From positions 41,757 through 105,756 of IMG/VR virus record IMGVR_UViG_3300037011_001068: a stretch of DNA of 64,000 bases. One strand, written 5' to 3'. The translations under genes and the position numbers were made by a program. Positions within the stretch are counted from its first letter, which is position 1, and each line of letters opens with the position of its first letter. The notes beneath the pieces were generated by a model. It did not search any database and was not told the origin of the DNA. It saw only the letters and a program-made list of their open reading frames with translations. Source of the stretch: a virus. Shown one piece after another: positions 41,301 to 50,189 of the stretch.

Positions 41301-42715
41301 GTGAGACTTATCGGATGCTGGTGGTTCCCAAGGAGCATTGGATAGCAGCCAGCGAGAAGCTCGAGGGAGGAATCCCTGTGGCTTCAGAATTTACTCCGAG
41401 CGCACCTTTACCGGCAGCGCAAGAAATTGCAGAAGACGGGACGGTAGTATTCGCAGATCTTTCCACGGTAAAGCAGCTTTCGATCTTGCAAGGCGCTTCC
41501 AAGGCATCTTTGAAGGTGCCTTCAAAGGCGAAAGATGTGATCCAGCAGGGCCAGGTGGTGGAAGCTATTTTTCATGATGGGAGTTCCGGGGAAGGCAAAG
41601 TAGTGGGAACGGATCCTCGAGGAGATTTTTTGGTTCAGCGTAATGGCGTGAAGCTTGCCCGTAAAAGTAATGTGAAGCGAAAGGGCAAAGAGGAGTACAA
41701 ATCGGTTTATGAGGGCGTGAGCGAGAAAAACATTTTTAAGCCTTCTCCACGGCAACAAACGCTCCTTCGGCAGTTGTTGACCGAAGAAAAAGTCGTCGGT
41801 GAGCATGTGGCTCAAGAGTACCTTGATTGGCTGTGGAACCACGGGCACGAAGCGTTTGTCGTCGGCGGCGTTGTGCGGGATATGTTGCACGGGACAATTT
41901 CTGGATCAGACTTGAGCGATAAGCAGGTGTTCGAGAGCATGAAGGACGTGGATCTCGTAACGTCGGCGAGCCCACCGGAGATAAAAAGGATGTTCGAGGA
42001 GATCAATAAAGAATTTGGAGATCTTTCTGTGACCGTGGATGCTCATCCTTGGGGCGTTTATTGCCATCAAGGTGCGGGCCTTGGGTTGGATGTGAGCTCC
42101 ATGGTACATTCCGGGACCAATGATTTTCATCGTGCGAATATAAAAGAACACGCGCTTTATCCCAACGAAAAAATCAAAATCGAACCCCCCTCGATTTTCG
42201 ATCACAAGCTGCTCAAGGATATGATGCGTCGGGATGCGGCATGCAATTCCCTTTATTACGATGCTCAGAATGAGGTGATCGTGGATCCTTCGGGGCATGG
42301 AGTGATGGACGCTGAAAATGGGGTAGCAAGGATTGAGGGGTCTAGGGAAGATCATCAGGACAATCGACCAATTCTTTTTCGTTTCTTGAAGCTCATCGAA
42401 AAGGGAGCTATCCCGGATAAAAAGTCTTGGGATATGGCTCGTGAGGTTTTCAAAGATCAAATGATTCATATGACCCCTTTGCAGAGAGCTCATATTATTT
42501 ATCAGGTATGGGGTAAAAAAGAAGGCGTGACTGCCAAAGATGCGCTTGAGAAATGCATCAAGGCTTGTAAGGCAGGTGGATGCTATGTGCTCTTCCGAGA
42601 ATTTTTTAAAAATGATGCTTTCACGCTTCTCATTCTTGCGGAGAAAATTAAATCATATCAAGATGCCAAAGAAGAGGTGCGTGCTAGAGTGAAGAAAGCG
42701 GTGATGCATGTTTAA
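38363..42715 (+). CDS. MuF head protein fused to pyrophosphatase-like and tRNA nucleotidyltransferase-like domains
   Basis: 1450 residues from ATG. About 90-266 is a phage Mu F-type head-morphogenesis domain with C210/C213 (ACERCKALYLG) and C257/C259 (HPNCQC). About 306-433 matches the inorganic pyrophosphatase-like MuF-associated domain (GADQDEIDVFLGPD, KVMLGFSNQE). A tag module lies near 456, then a Cys region (CDRCGKEH) and an IIGWGRGMKPIYLG segment. About 1150-1350 matches the head domain of class II CCA-adding enzymes/poly(A) polymerases: VVGGVVRDML, D1195-V-D1197, MRRDAACNSLYYD. MuF proteins are minor head proteins that can carry toxins; here the cargo would be an RNA-modifying enzyme. 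Confidence 0.82.
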   Translation: MLLSPRQLQEIQKIIQTYHEAFIVNAISVEAVAPEILEKLKKKGLVHATVKSIEEAYLYGQLLALLENPKVAKMSYEDFKKYLRKHPIPLTPVERQGIQMAIQSAGQYCRGLGNKVNLATGAVLIEADQKLRAKMVGVIQNKVAENIMKRQTIQDLRSDLGWATGDWARDFHRIAVTEKQAAMLEGQANHIQKRHGPEAWIAKRPMPGACERCKALYLGPDSHPRIFKLTTLAAHGTNAGRKASEWLPTVGPIHPNCQCVMTRVPQGWGFNEEGQLIPGGAGGKHYEDEGKLQLAMLREADLRKSYQFDRDFDFQGIPIVIENHVGSMRTWRAANGETGTTEMLHAYGYIPGTTGADQDEIDVFLGPDPEAEYAFLVHQQNPENGLYDEEKVMLGFSNQELAEEAYRQHYTHPDTYLLTVSPMDIEAFKRWILMTRPVEGFQKSGLRLVLPLEKARGPFIGPRGGLWADPEHKEHWDPEAQKNVSTEEKESGNPEKKEEMDEKETWKITAVEDLRPIDWVSGKRAPLHAGEGNTCDRCGKEHAIIYHMQSSSGKVLAVGSGCGPRLVGGAGLIDKESKKKAEKDLKAREVRIAENMVSGWFLRGLQELDKVAPFSKLTLKEIPVDADAISFHLNKIKTRWIALDEAGKEWARQRGIVQTSEDIEGLASEERIRFEVTRVLDTLKVPVTKEWKWDIEFPFESPGYWVRDRLHERLTSYLARRLLSPLHPGLRLLAKHDLFTAEKLQEMKERAMEFEAFPQGRPLEKGGTDSMISVGDSQWENRNVVSGHAVNFIMRSPKNHKKTDPITMQDYFPTLDEFAHEHMENEMWRRDPKVYEVEEPVPRQVRPVKVTSGQKPETEEEVTRRKKKLIQRFVMNMGRPKNTPLEKALPPTIKKIGVHGGKIIGWGRGMKPIYLGQGGQDKRSAVHTWAESHGGKVSPVRGQEEHPDPEALVIKVPPHKVQHLEQFKEEHGIPGSTFGGETYRMLVVPKEHWIAASEKLEGGIPVASEFTPSAPLPAAQEIAEDGTVVFADLSTVKQLSILQGASKASLKVPSKAKDVIQQGQVVEAIFHDGSSGEGKVVGTDPRGDFLVQRNGVKLARKSNVKRKGKEEYKSVYEGVSEKNIFKPSPRQQTLLRQLLTEEKVVGEHVAQEYLDWLWNHGHEAFVVGGVVRDMLHGTISGSDLSDKQVFESMKDVDLVTSASPPEIKRMFEEINKEFGDLSVTVDAHPWGVYCHQGAGLGLDVSSMVHSGTNDFHRANIKEHALYPNEKIKIEPPSIFDHKLLKDMMRRDAACNSLYYDAQNEVIVDPSGHGVMDAENGVARIEGSREDHQDNRPILFRFLKLIEKGAIPDKKSWDMAREVFKDQMIHMTPLQRAHIIYQVWGKKEGVTAKDALEKCIKACKAGGCYVLFREFFKNDAFTLLILAEKIKSYQDAKEEVRARVKKAVMHV

Positions 42716-42965
42716 TCAGCCAATGTTCATGCTCAATCCTGCCGAGGATGGTATCTTTGACGTGCTGTACTATCCGCCTTCGTTGGGGGTGGAGTATTCG
42801 GATTTTGAAAATGAGCTGCGGTTGGATCGATGCGTGGAAATGCAAGCCAAGGTCCGGTACAAGGATCAGGTTTTTGTTACCGTGATCGTAAAGCAAATTC
42901 TTTTTCCTGGAGCTGATGAATATTGGCTTCGTCAAAGGGATCTCGAAAATGCTATACCTGCTTAA
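42708..42965 (+). CDS. Small virion-region protein
   Basis: 85 residues from ATG overlapping the MuF stop. Beta-rich (DGIFDVLYYPPSLGVEYSD). Similar-sized proteins in this position are often head-tail or minor head factors; not recognised. Confidence 0.55.
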   Translation: MFNQPMFMLNPAEDGIFDVLYYPPSLGVEYSDFENELRLDRCVEMQAKVRYKDQVFVTVIVKQILFPGADEYWLRQRDLENAIPA

Positions 42966-43164
42966 GTTGAAAAAAGCGCGGCCGGTTGAAAAGGAAGAGG
43001 GGGTGCTCACCCGGACAGGGCGGCGCATAGCGGTAGCTTACGCTCGGAAGTGGGTAGCACAGGTTCGAGCCCTCGATCTTGAGCGGGCCTACCCTTCCCT
43101 GCAAAGCCTATTTTTGGACATCCGGCGGGATTCAGCTCTCGCTCGTGAATACGAAAAGGACTAG
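42949..43164 (+). CDS. Small basic protein
   Basis: 71 residues from ATG 42949 (42916 possible). Basic and helical (GRRIAVAYARKWVAQVRAL). No family recognised. Confidence 0.5.
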   Translation: MLYLLKLKKARPVEKEEGVLTRTGRRIAVAYARKWVAQVRALDLERAYPSLQSLFLDIRRDSALAREYEKD

Positions 43165-43166
43165 CA

Positions 43167-46100
43167 ATGCTCGCTACACAGCTCACGGCTCCTAAATGGG
43201 TCCATACGTCTTTTCAGAAGGCTGGCGTGAAAACCAAGCCCATGAAACTCGGGTTGGGAAGCTGGAAAGGCTTGAGCATCATTGCCATTGGGCCCAAAGG
43301 GGGCCGTATCATTGGGTATGGGCGTTTCCACAAGGCCATTTATGCTGGTAGTGCTATCGCCGAGCATTTGGTCGCTTTGCGAGAAGAGGCGGCTGCTTCC
43401 AAAAAGTGGACCCCCAGCACAGAAATCCAGAAATTAGTGGAGTGGCTTACTGAGCTCGGGATTGACGGGAAGGCCTTTAAGGATCGGGTGGAGGTGGAGG
43501 AGGACGCTGGAAAGCTTCTCGGTCAGTCTTTCAGTGTTTACGGAAATACTGAACCTGGAAAGAAGCTCAGCTTCAAGGTAGCAGAGCTCCTCCCGCATAT
43601 CGGTGAGCCCTTGAAGCCCGCTGAGAATGAAGCGCTCTCCTACGCGGCCGAGGTGGCGAGTGGGCAGTTCCAGGAGGAGAAGCTCTTCCCGGATCTGAAG
43701 ACGCTTGAGCCCGTGCCTCTTGAGGGGGTGTATGCGAAATATGCTGGGAGCCACGGGAACAAGCTCTTTCGGGATCCAGAGGAAAGGCTCTGGATTTTCA
43801 AGGCCGCGAACCCCATTATCGCTCGAGCAGAGGAGGCAGCTAATCGGGTTGGGCGACACATCCTCGGGGACAAGTTTCCGCCCGCCAAGTACGTCCAGCT
43901 CGGAGGCAAGGATGGTGTCTTGATCGGGGAAATGCTCGGCGAGGTATGGCAGGAATCGAGCGCCATGCATTCTCACCCCCCTCTGAATCTTCTCAAAGAA
44001 CATCGGCTTGAAGTGCTCCAGCATGAAATTCTGGATTGGTTGCTCGCGAACCACGATAGTCACGCCGGCCAGTTCCTTTCGCATGAAGGGGAGCTCATTG
44101 CAATCGACAAAGGGCAGGCCTGGAAATGGATCGGTGAGGACACTTTTCATCCTGGGTTCAAGGGGCAGAATCCAAGCGATCCGATTTACAAGAAATTTTG
44201 GGAGCAGGTGAAGTCTGGGAAGATTTCGAGCGAAGGTTTCGTGGAGGCGGCGCTCGAGGTTATTGAGCGATGGCGGCAGATCCCTGTAGAGCAGTTTCGC
44301 TCGATCGTCGCTCCTTACGTGGTTACCTTGGCAGGGGGGACGCACAAGGAGCCCGAAGAAATCGCTAAGAAGCTTGAGGCTCGCTTCCTGTCCTTGGCGA
44401 AGGACGTGGAGGGGTTTTTGAGCGGGCAGCTCGGGCAAGTAGTCTCCTTCGGGGGCGTGCAGCCTATCGAGCCTACGACCGAGACTCTGCCTTCCCCTCT
44501 GAAGCTTGCACCCTCTCCCAAAGAGCCGGAATTGCCCATTCAAGCGATTCCAAAGCCCCCCCTGGCTGGACCCCTCTCCGTGGCAATAGAGCCCTCCTCT
44601 GCCCTTTCCGTGGCTTCTCAGTGGCCCATCACGAAAGGCAACGAAAAGGGGAAGGTGACTGTGACTTCTCCGGGCGTGAAGCCTCCTGCGAGCTGGCCGG
44701 CGGGAATCCCGGGGGCAGGGTTTATGCAGGACATCGTTTACAAAAAGGAGGCCTACAAGCTTTCCATTTTCGAGAAAGGCGGGAAGGTATCCTTCTTGAT
44801 TCAGTACCCTGACGGCACGTCGAATACGTGGCCTTCCATCAATCAGGCAGGGGATTCTTTGTACCTGTACGCGAATAAGCTTCCCATTTCCATGGGGGCC
44901 AAGGATAAAAAAGAGAAGGGGATTTCTCTGGGTTCCAAGGTCTTTCGGTTCGAGCAATTCAAGGCGGAGCTCGAGGCTGCTTATGGAATGCCTTCCGTGG
45001 CGGTGGAGAGCCCCCCTTCCAAGGCGAAAAGCATAAAGCCGCTTGCGGAGTCGATTACGGTCCAGACCCCCAAAGAGCTTGAGCAGGCGAATATCATTGA
45101 ACCGGGGCAAAAGAATCTCCCCTTTTATGAAGTGGCAGAGAAACTTCCCGCGTGGGAAGAAGTCGATCCTTCGGTGATGCCTCCAGAGGTACAGGAATTG
45201 ATCGATCAAATGGATGCGAGTATAACCTCTTATCCTGATGTCTGGGATGCAGCGATCTTTCCTGGAAAAGTGGTTAAGATTTTATTGAATACTACGGGAA
45301 AGCCAGGGTTCTTAATTGGGGATGTAAAGCAAGGAAAGCCTGTTTATCATATTTATAAGCAAGATCCCCAGGGGAACTATACGATAGGCTCTCCGATGAA
45401 CGCGGAAATTTACGATACTGGCTTTGATTTGTATTCAAAGCTTGGATCGAAAGGGCTAGAAGAGGAACCTTATGATCCGTTGAAGGTGCTTATGGAAGGA
45501 CCAAAGGCAGGGAAGGAAAAACCTTCGGAAGATAATTTTGAGACTATGCCGGAAAAAGAAGCGCAGCCGATCCAATTTTCTGGAAAGACGGCAAATGAAC
45601 ACATGAAGGTCGCGGTAGCGTTACCGGCCGGGACGATTATAACGCTCACTCCAGCAAAATGGCCGGATGTACCTACAGTGAATTTCGTCAAGAATGAAAA
45701 GGGATCGTGGCACCCTTTTGATACGGCAACGCAGGCTCCACTGGAAAAAGAAATTTTTTCATCCAATATGATTGGAGTAATTGTCAATAGCATGCTCAAG
45801 AATGGCGGCTTGGTTGTGCATTCTATGGGTGCTATCAAGAAGCCCGCACCCAGCAACTTTGAGACTATGCCTGAATCTGTGTATCAGCCAAAAGCTGGAG
45901 TGCCGAAGCTTGCAGATATAGAGTCGGCGGAAGAGGGGGCGGAGATCAAGTTACAAACAGAAGGGCAGGATGCTCCCACGGTTTTTACTAAGACCCAGGG
46001 AGAGTGGTGGGTATTGAATCCTGGAGCCAATAAGCATGAGAAGGTGACTTTTTCGGAGGTGTTCCTAGCGGATGTTTTGGACACGGCGAGTCAGAATTCC

Positions 46101-49100
46101 AATATTACAGTCAAAGGAATGAGTTTAGGGCAGGAAAAGAAGCCTGCTCCGGATAACTTTGAGACCATGCCGGAAGGGTTGCCTACTGAATTTAAACCAA
46201 ATAAATGGAAAAATTCTCAAAAAATAGTAAATGCTCTTTTGCTCGCTCCTCTTGATACTAAGCTTGAAACGAGTAAGTATATCGCTACGCTTGTTCCTAC
46301 ACTGGGTGGAGGAAATGTTTGGTATATAAAATATAAAGATGCTGCTTACGGAGAGGATGTTACAAGTTCCCATTCTTCGATGGCATGGGATATTTCTATT
46401 CTTAAAGAACCTATGAAAGTTATTCTTCCGGAAAAAGTAGAAGAGCTTCCTGAATTGAAGACCATGGAAGAAAAACAAAATTTTTGGAAAGATCAACCAT
46501 GGGGTGGAACGTTGGAAGTTTGGTCTGTAAATCCTTCTGGAGATCTTTTTTCTTATGCACCGCTCGGGACCGCTATTGCCGCTCCAAAGCCGGGGGATGC
46601 TTCAGGCATGGCTTTAACAATTTGGCATAAAGGTAAAGGTGACCACTGGTATACTATAGGTTATGCAATAAGCTCACAGGCACTTTCTACACTACTCCAA
46701 CCTATTGTAAAAGCAAAAAAGAAGGCTCTCATCCTAAAAGGAGCTCCTGCTATTGCTGGCCTTATTAAAGATTGGCCCAATATTCAGAACATCACGCAAG
46801 ACATTCCAATCAAGAATCCCTCGAAAATATTTCCAGGATTTTTGAGTGTAGCTCCTTTGGGAGCTCGCCTTACTTCTTATAAGCTCTCTACTGGCGGGAA
46901 AGTGGAGAGTCAGATGTTTGTAAAAGAAGATGGGGAAAATTGGAAAAATATCTTTACGCAAGATATTATAAATAACTATTTTGTAACTCAGCTCATGAAT
47001 ACGCAGGATGAAGTTTTTATTTATCTAGGAGGTATTCCTGGGAGCACTCCAAAGCCAACAATAAAAAAACTTGTACCTAAGCTCGTGCATGCCAAGGATG
47101 CAATAAAAATGCATGAGGCAATCAAAGCTTCAGGTGGTACGCTCAAGATCAAACCTAACTCCACTGATTCAACGGTGGCCTATGTTTGTTTGGACAACGT
47201 GATAGAGGGAGATGCGGCAAAAATACTGAATTCTGCGCTTTTGGAATTAAACCTTTCCCAGCATGTCTTGAATTTTCAGCAGTATCCTAAAACGAATAAA
47301 TTCGGTGCTTTTGTGGCGATTCCTTTTTCCCATCTAGAAAATCCCGTGGAGATACAGGTGGAGGAGGGTGAACAAGTTCCTTCTGAACCGCCTGATCAAG
47401 TGGAGGAAAAGCCCCAGAAAAAAAAGCCTAAGAAGCTCTCCAAAAAAGAAATCCAGAAAATGGCTGCAGCAAAGCAAAAAATCGAAGAGCAGAAGGTATG
47501 GGCAATAGCGCACCCGACGGTGAAGGATCCAGAAACCTTCCTTCTCCTCGCGCACTTCCAGAAGCACATGGATAAGTGGTTTTCTGAAAGTCCCTGGTAT
47601 GCGCGGGTGGAAAACGAAGGGGAGACCATCTTCCTGCAGCCGAAGAGCTTCCCTGAAGATTTTCCGGCGGTCATGAAAAAGCAGTTCCCTCTTGCGGAAC
47701 AGGTGGAGACCATCCATGGGCCCATGATGCGGGTCTCTCTCCAGTCGCTCCGGGATCGCTATCCCGAGGCGCTCCCCGTAAAAGGCCCGGATGGTAAGCT
47801 CTATCCTGTGGGGACCACTTTCCAGACTGAAAAGACTTCGGTGACCGTGGGGGACCTTTTAAAAACCGAGCCTGGATTCCATAGCATGGTCCCGCATACC
47901 TCTATGCCGGATTACATGGTGCTCAAAGTGGCTGGAACGGGAGCGAGCCAAAAAGAGCAGCTACATGCTATCGTCCAGAAATTTGGGTTACACCCACTTT
48001 TCACAGAGCCGAAACAAACATCGAGCTCCTGGATGCATTATTTTCTCAAGAAAGAGATCGATAATTCATGGAAAGAGGAGGAGAAGCTCGTGGTGCTCCC
48101 TGGGGAATCCCCCTCTCCCCTTCGCCTGGCTCCTTTGCCCTCGGGGACGACCACCACGGAGCATTGGGGGGAAGTGGGGGATAATCGTGCGGAGCTCGGG
48201 TTGTTGGAAGCTGTGAAAATTCCTTTGTACGGACACGTAATTCGGATTGGCAAACCGGGGATACTGACAGATTTTCAGGTGAACATCCGAAAAGTGAAGA
48301 CCCTTTCAGGGGATCTTGTTTACGAGGTGACAGGAGATCTTCTCGAGTTCAAGGCTCAGTCCAGCAAATTGAATCCTACCTCTAGTATTCCTCTGACTTC
48401 GGCAGCTTCGCAATTGTTCGCGCCTTTGGGAAAATTAAAGACCATTGAATACGATGCAGAGACCGGGGTGCATGACGAAAGCAAGAGCCCTGGGGAGATC
48501 ATGAGCCTCTCTGGTTTTCAAGGAACCGTGCGTGATGGAAAAACCGTGGTCCAGGTGATTCAAGATCCTTCTCAGCAAACCATGAATGGCACTTTCAAGG
48601 TGCGAATCCCGGTGGGGGATAATGTGGAGGAAGCACTCGGCGAAGCTTTTGAAGCGATGGGTTACAACGCCGCGGAGGCACTCTCCCCTATCGATGAAAA
48701 AAGCGATCGGATTTTTAAAAAGTGGTCTATCCTTCGCTCGACATTAGGACCATTGGCTTTTGGGCAGTCCGATGCTGCTATACCACGGAAGCAGCGGCAT
48801 GATGAGAAGTACCTGGATACACAACTTGATAAACTCGGCGTCCAGAAATTGGTTCCTACCGCGAAGGTACAGCGGATTTTTCAAAGCAAAGTCACGGTAA
48901 CGGTAGCGGGTGAAGAGCATTTCAAGGAGCATTGGTCTTGCCCTTATGTGGGAACAAAATTTCCTTCCGTCATAATTCAGCTCGCGCAGGGTGCTGGGTG
49001 GGCAAGTCGAAAAGAGCGTTATCTGAAGGGTGTAGATACGGATGGAAAAAGTAAAGGTGAGGATTTTCAGACTGGCGGGGCTGCGGGTGTTTTTTGCCGT

Positions 49101-49517
49101 ATCGCTGGGTCACAGGCAAAGATCAATCCAGCGTATGCTTATAATGTAGTATTCCATCCTCGCTTGTTTAGACGAACAGACTGGTATCACTATAATGATG
49201 ATCATTTTGGCGTGATTGCTCCTAATACCTTCAACACCATGGGTCCGCAGAAGGGAAGGTTGAGTGCAGGACCTATCACTAGCGTAGGAAATGAGATCAT
49301 CTTTCAAGGGGGTATGGACATTCGAGATATCGTAGGAATCATGTGTACGAGCCCTGAATCGGCAACTTCTTTGAAAGAGAAGCTTATCAGCATGGGAATA
49401 ACAGAGATCAATGGGGCTTCATTAGATGCTGCAATTAAGTACATTCCGCCGTATGAAACAACAGGCAGCAAATTTTTAAAGGTATTTCACATCAAAGAAG
49501 ATCCAGAGGAGGCATGA
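43167..49517 (+). CDS. Giant virion protein with kinase-like domain and beta repeats
   Basis: 2116 residues from ATG. An N-terminal tag-like part (GPKGGRIIGYGRFHKAIYAG) is followed at about 185-320 by a HipA/PI3K-like kinase pattern: GSHGNKLFRDPEERLWIFKAA, then N295-H-D297-S-H299-A-G (catalytic loop) and IDKGQ with D314 (DFG-like). About 490-1400 is a string of beta-rich modules; NFETMPE occurs at residues 790, 897 and 997, marking units of about 100 residues. The final 300 residues form another domain (RTDWYHYNDDHFGVIAPN). The 45.2-47.3 kb part is AT-richer. Likely packaged and delivered; the kinase substrate is unknown. Confidence 0.65.
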   Translation: MLATQLTAPKWVHTSFQKAGVKTKPMKLGLGSWKGLSIIAIGPKGGRIIGYGRFHKAIYAGSAIAEHLVALREEAAASKKWTPSTEIQKLVEWLTELGIDGKAFKDRVEVEEDAGKLLGQSFSVYGNTEPGKKLSFKVAELLPHIGEPLKPAENEALSYAAEVASGQFQEEKLFPDLKTLEPVPLEGVYAKYAGSHGNKLFRDPEERLWIFKAANPIIARAEEAANRVGRHILGDKFPPAKYVQLGGKDGVLIGEMLGEVWQESSAMHSHPPLNLLKEHRLEVLQHEILDWLLANHDSHAGQFLSHEGELIAIDKGQAWKWIGEDTFHPGFKGQNPSDPIYKKFWEQVKSGKISSEGFVEAALEVIERWRQIPVEQFRSIVAPYVVTLAGGTHKEPEEIAKKLEARFLSLAKDVEGFLSGQLGQVVSFGGVQPIEPTTETLPSPLKLAPSPKEPELPIQAIPKPPLAGPLSVAIEPSSALSVASQWPITKGNEKGKVTVTSPGVKPPASWPAGIPGAGFMQDIVYKKEAYKLSIFEKGGKVSFLIQYPDGTSNTWPSINQAGDSLYLYANKLPISMGAKDKKEKGISLGSKVFRFEQFKAELEAAYGMPSVAVESPPSKAKSIKPLAESITVQTPKELEQANIIEPGQKNLPFYEVAEKLPAWEEVDPSVMPPEVQELIDQMDASITSYPDVWDAAIFPGKVVKILLNTTGKPGFLIGDVKQGKPVYHIYKQDPQGNYTIGSPMNAEIYDTGFDLYSKLGSKGLEEEPYDPLKVLMEGPKAGKEKPSEDNFETMPEKEAQPIQFSGKTANEHMKVAVALPAGTIITLTPAKWPDVPTVNFVKNEKGSWHPFDTATQAPLEKEIFSSNMIGVIVNSMLKNGGLVVHSMGAIKKPAPSNFETMPESVYQPKAGVPKLADIESAEEGAEIKLQTEGQDAPTVFTKTQGEWWVLNPGANKHEKVTFSEVFLADVLDTASQNSNITVKGMSLGQEKKPAPDNFETMPEGLPTEFKPNKWKNSQKIVNALLLAPLDTKLETSKYIATLVPTLGGGNVWYIKYKDAAYGEDVTSSHSSMAWDISILKEPMKVILPEKVEELPELKTMEEKQNFWKDQPWGGTLEVWSVNPSGDLFSYAPLGTAIAAPKPGDASGMALTIWHKGKGDHWYTIGYAISSQALSTLLQPIVKAKKKALILKGAPAIAGLIKDWPNIQNITQDIPIKNPSKIFPGFLSVAPLGARLTSYKLSTGGKVESQMFVKEDGENWKNIFTQDIINNYFVTQLMNTQDEVFIYLGGIPGSTPKPTIKKLVPKLVHAKDAIKMHEAIKASGGTLKIKPNSTDSTVAYVCLDNVIEGDAAKILNSALLELNLSQHVLNFQQYPKTNKFGAFVAIPFSHLENPVEIQVEEGEQVPSEPPDQVEEKPQKKKPKKLSKKEIQKMAAAKQKIEEQKVWAIAHPTVKDPETFLLLAHFQKHMDKWFSESPWYARVENEGETIFLQPKSFPEDFPAVMKKQFPLAEQVETIHGPMMRVSLQSLRDRYPEALPVKGPDGKLYPVGTTFQTEKTSVTVGDLLKTEPGFHSMVPHTSMPDYMVLKVAGTGASQKEQLHAIVQKFGLHPLFTEPKQTSSSWMHYFLKKEIDNSWKEEEKLVVLPGESPSPLRLAPLPSGTTTTEHWGEVGDNRAELGLLEAVKIPLYGHVIRIGKPGILTDFQVNIRKVKTLSGDLVYEVTGDLLEFKAQSSKLNPTSSIPLTSAASQLFAPLGKLKTIEYDAETGVHDESKSPGEIMSLSGFQGTVRDGKTVVQVIQDPSQQTMNGTFKVRIPVGDNVEEALGEAFEAMGYNAAEALSPIDEKSDRIFKKWSILRSTLGPLAFGQSDAAIPRKQRHDEKYLDTQLDKLGVQKLVPTAKVQRIFQSKVTVTVAGEEHFKEHWSCPYVGTKFPSVIIQLAQGAGWASRKERYLKGVDTDGKSKGEDFQTGGAAGVFCRIAGSQAKINPAYAYNVVFHPRLFRRTDWYHYNDDHFGVIAPNTFNTMGPQKGRLSAGPITSVGNEIIFQGGMDIRDIVGIMCTSPESATSLKEKLISMGITEINGASLDAAIKYIPPYETTGSKFLKVFHIKEDPEEA

Positions 49518-49852
49518 TGGACTTGTCCAAGGTCTATGAAATTCAGGTGCCTCGTGGGAAACCCTTCGGTCCACTAATTGCCGAGGTGAGTCAGAAGCCC
49601 GGGGGCCTTGAGCTTCTTACCGAGAATGGAATTCGATTTCTGGATTTCGAGGACATCGATGAGCAGCTTATCGACGATGAAGCGCAAGGGGTAATCGAGA
49701 TTCACTACCCAGATCGCCGGGTGGTACTTCAGAAAATCACCCTTGCCACTTGGGCGGACGTGGATCCTTTTTTGGGAAGAAAATTTCCGCTTGTGACCTC
49801 GGATGAAGCGCTCACCCAGGAGCTCCGAGAGTGGCTGGAGGATTCTCCATGA
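49517..49852 (+). CDS. Hypothetical virion-region protein
   Basis: 111 residues from ATG 49517 (ATG 49514 lies too close to AGGAGG). Alpha/beta with acidic C-terminus. Often such small proteins follow giant minor head proteins. Not recognised. Confidence 0.6.
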   Translation: MDLSKVYEIQVPRGKPFGPLIAEVSQKPGGLELLTENGIRFLDFEDIDEQLIDDEAQGVIEIHYPDRRVVLQKITLATWADVDPFLGRKFPLVTSDEALTQELREWLEDSP

Positions 49853-50055
49853 GATGCCCTCATTGTAAAAATCATGTGCTTCAGAAGAGCGGAGAGCGCA
49901 CAAAACTGCGGATCCAGGGCCCCGTATTTTTCGATCGGCAGGGGAAGTGCAAAGCTACCTGTTTCTGGTGCAAAAGTGAAGTGGAGCTTCCCCTTCGGCT
50001 GCTCGGGGGAGTGCCTATCGAGAGCGAGACCTTTTTGCTTCCGACAAGAGGTTGA
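49849..50055 (+). CDS. Zinc-ribbon small protein
   Basis: 68 residues from ATG overlapping the previous stop. MRCPHCKNHVLQK ... CKATCFWCKSEV: two Cys pairs, similar in layout to Mu Com-type zinc ribbons but without clear Com similarity. The promoter for the next operon begins at its stop. Confidence 0.6.
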   Translation: MRCPHCKNHVLQKSGERTKLRIQGPVFFDRQGKCKATCFWCKSEVELPLRLLGGVPIESETFLLPTRG

Positions 50056-50080
50056 CAGATTTCTGGACCTTTTTTATTCT
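50052..50080 (+). promoter_or_regulatory. Promoter for the head-assembly operon
   Basis: TTGACA (50052-50057), 17-bp spacer, TATTCT (50075-50080). The spacer contains GATTTCTGGA (50059-50068), a one-mismatch reverse copy of the dispersed word. About 110 bases separate it from the prohead protease start; that leader holds no gene. Suitable as a late promoter for protease, scaffold and capsid genes. Confidence 0.6.
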
Positions 50081-50189
50081 AAGGGCAGATTAAGGAATAG
50101 CTGTACGGTTGGCCCGGGTAGGATCCGTGAGGGATCGGTAGGGGCAAGCGATAGTATCGTTTGCCCCTTTGCCGTTTCGAGGTGGAAAA

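Noticed and set aside
43434-45209. Open frame of 591 codons on the minus strand
   Set aside because: Antisense to the kinase-like domain gene; composition typical of a shadow frame.
49849-50055. Mu Com homologue
   Set aside because: Only Cys spacing is shared; no mom-like gene in the window.
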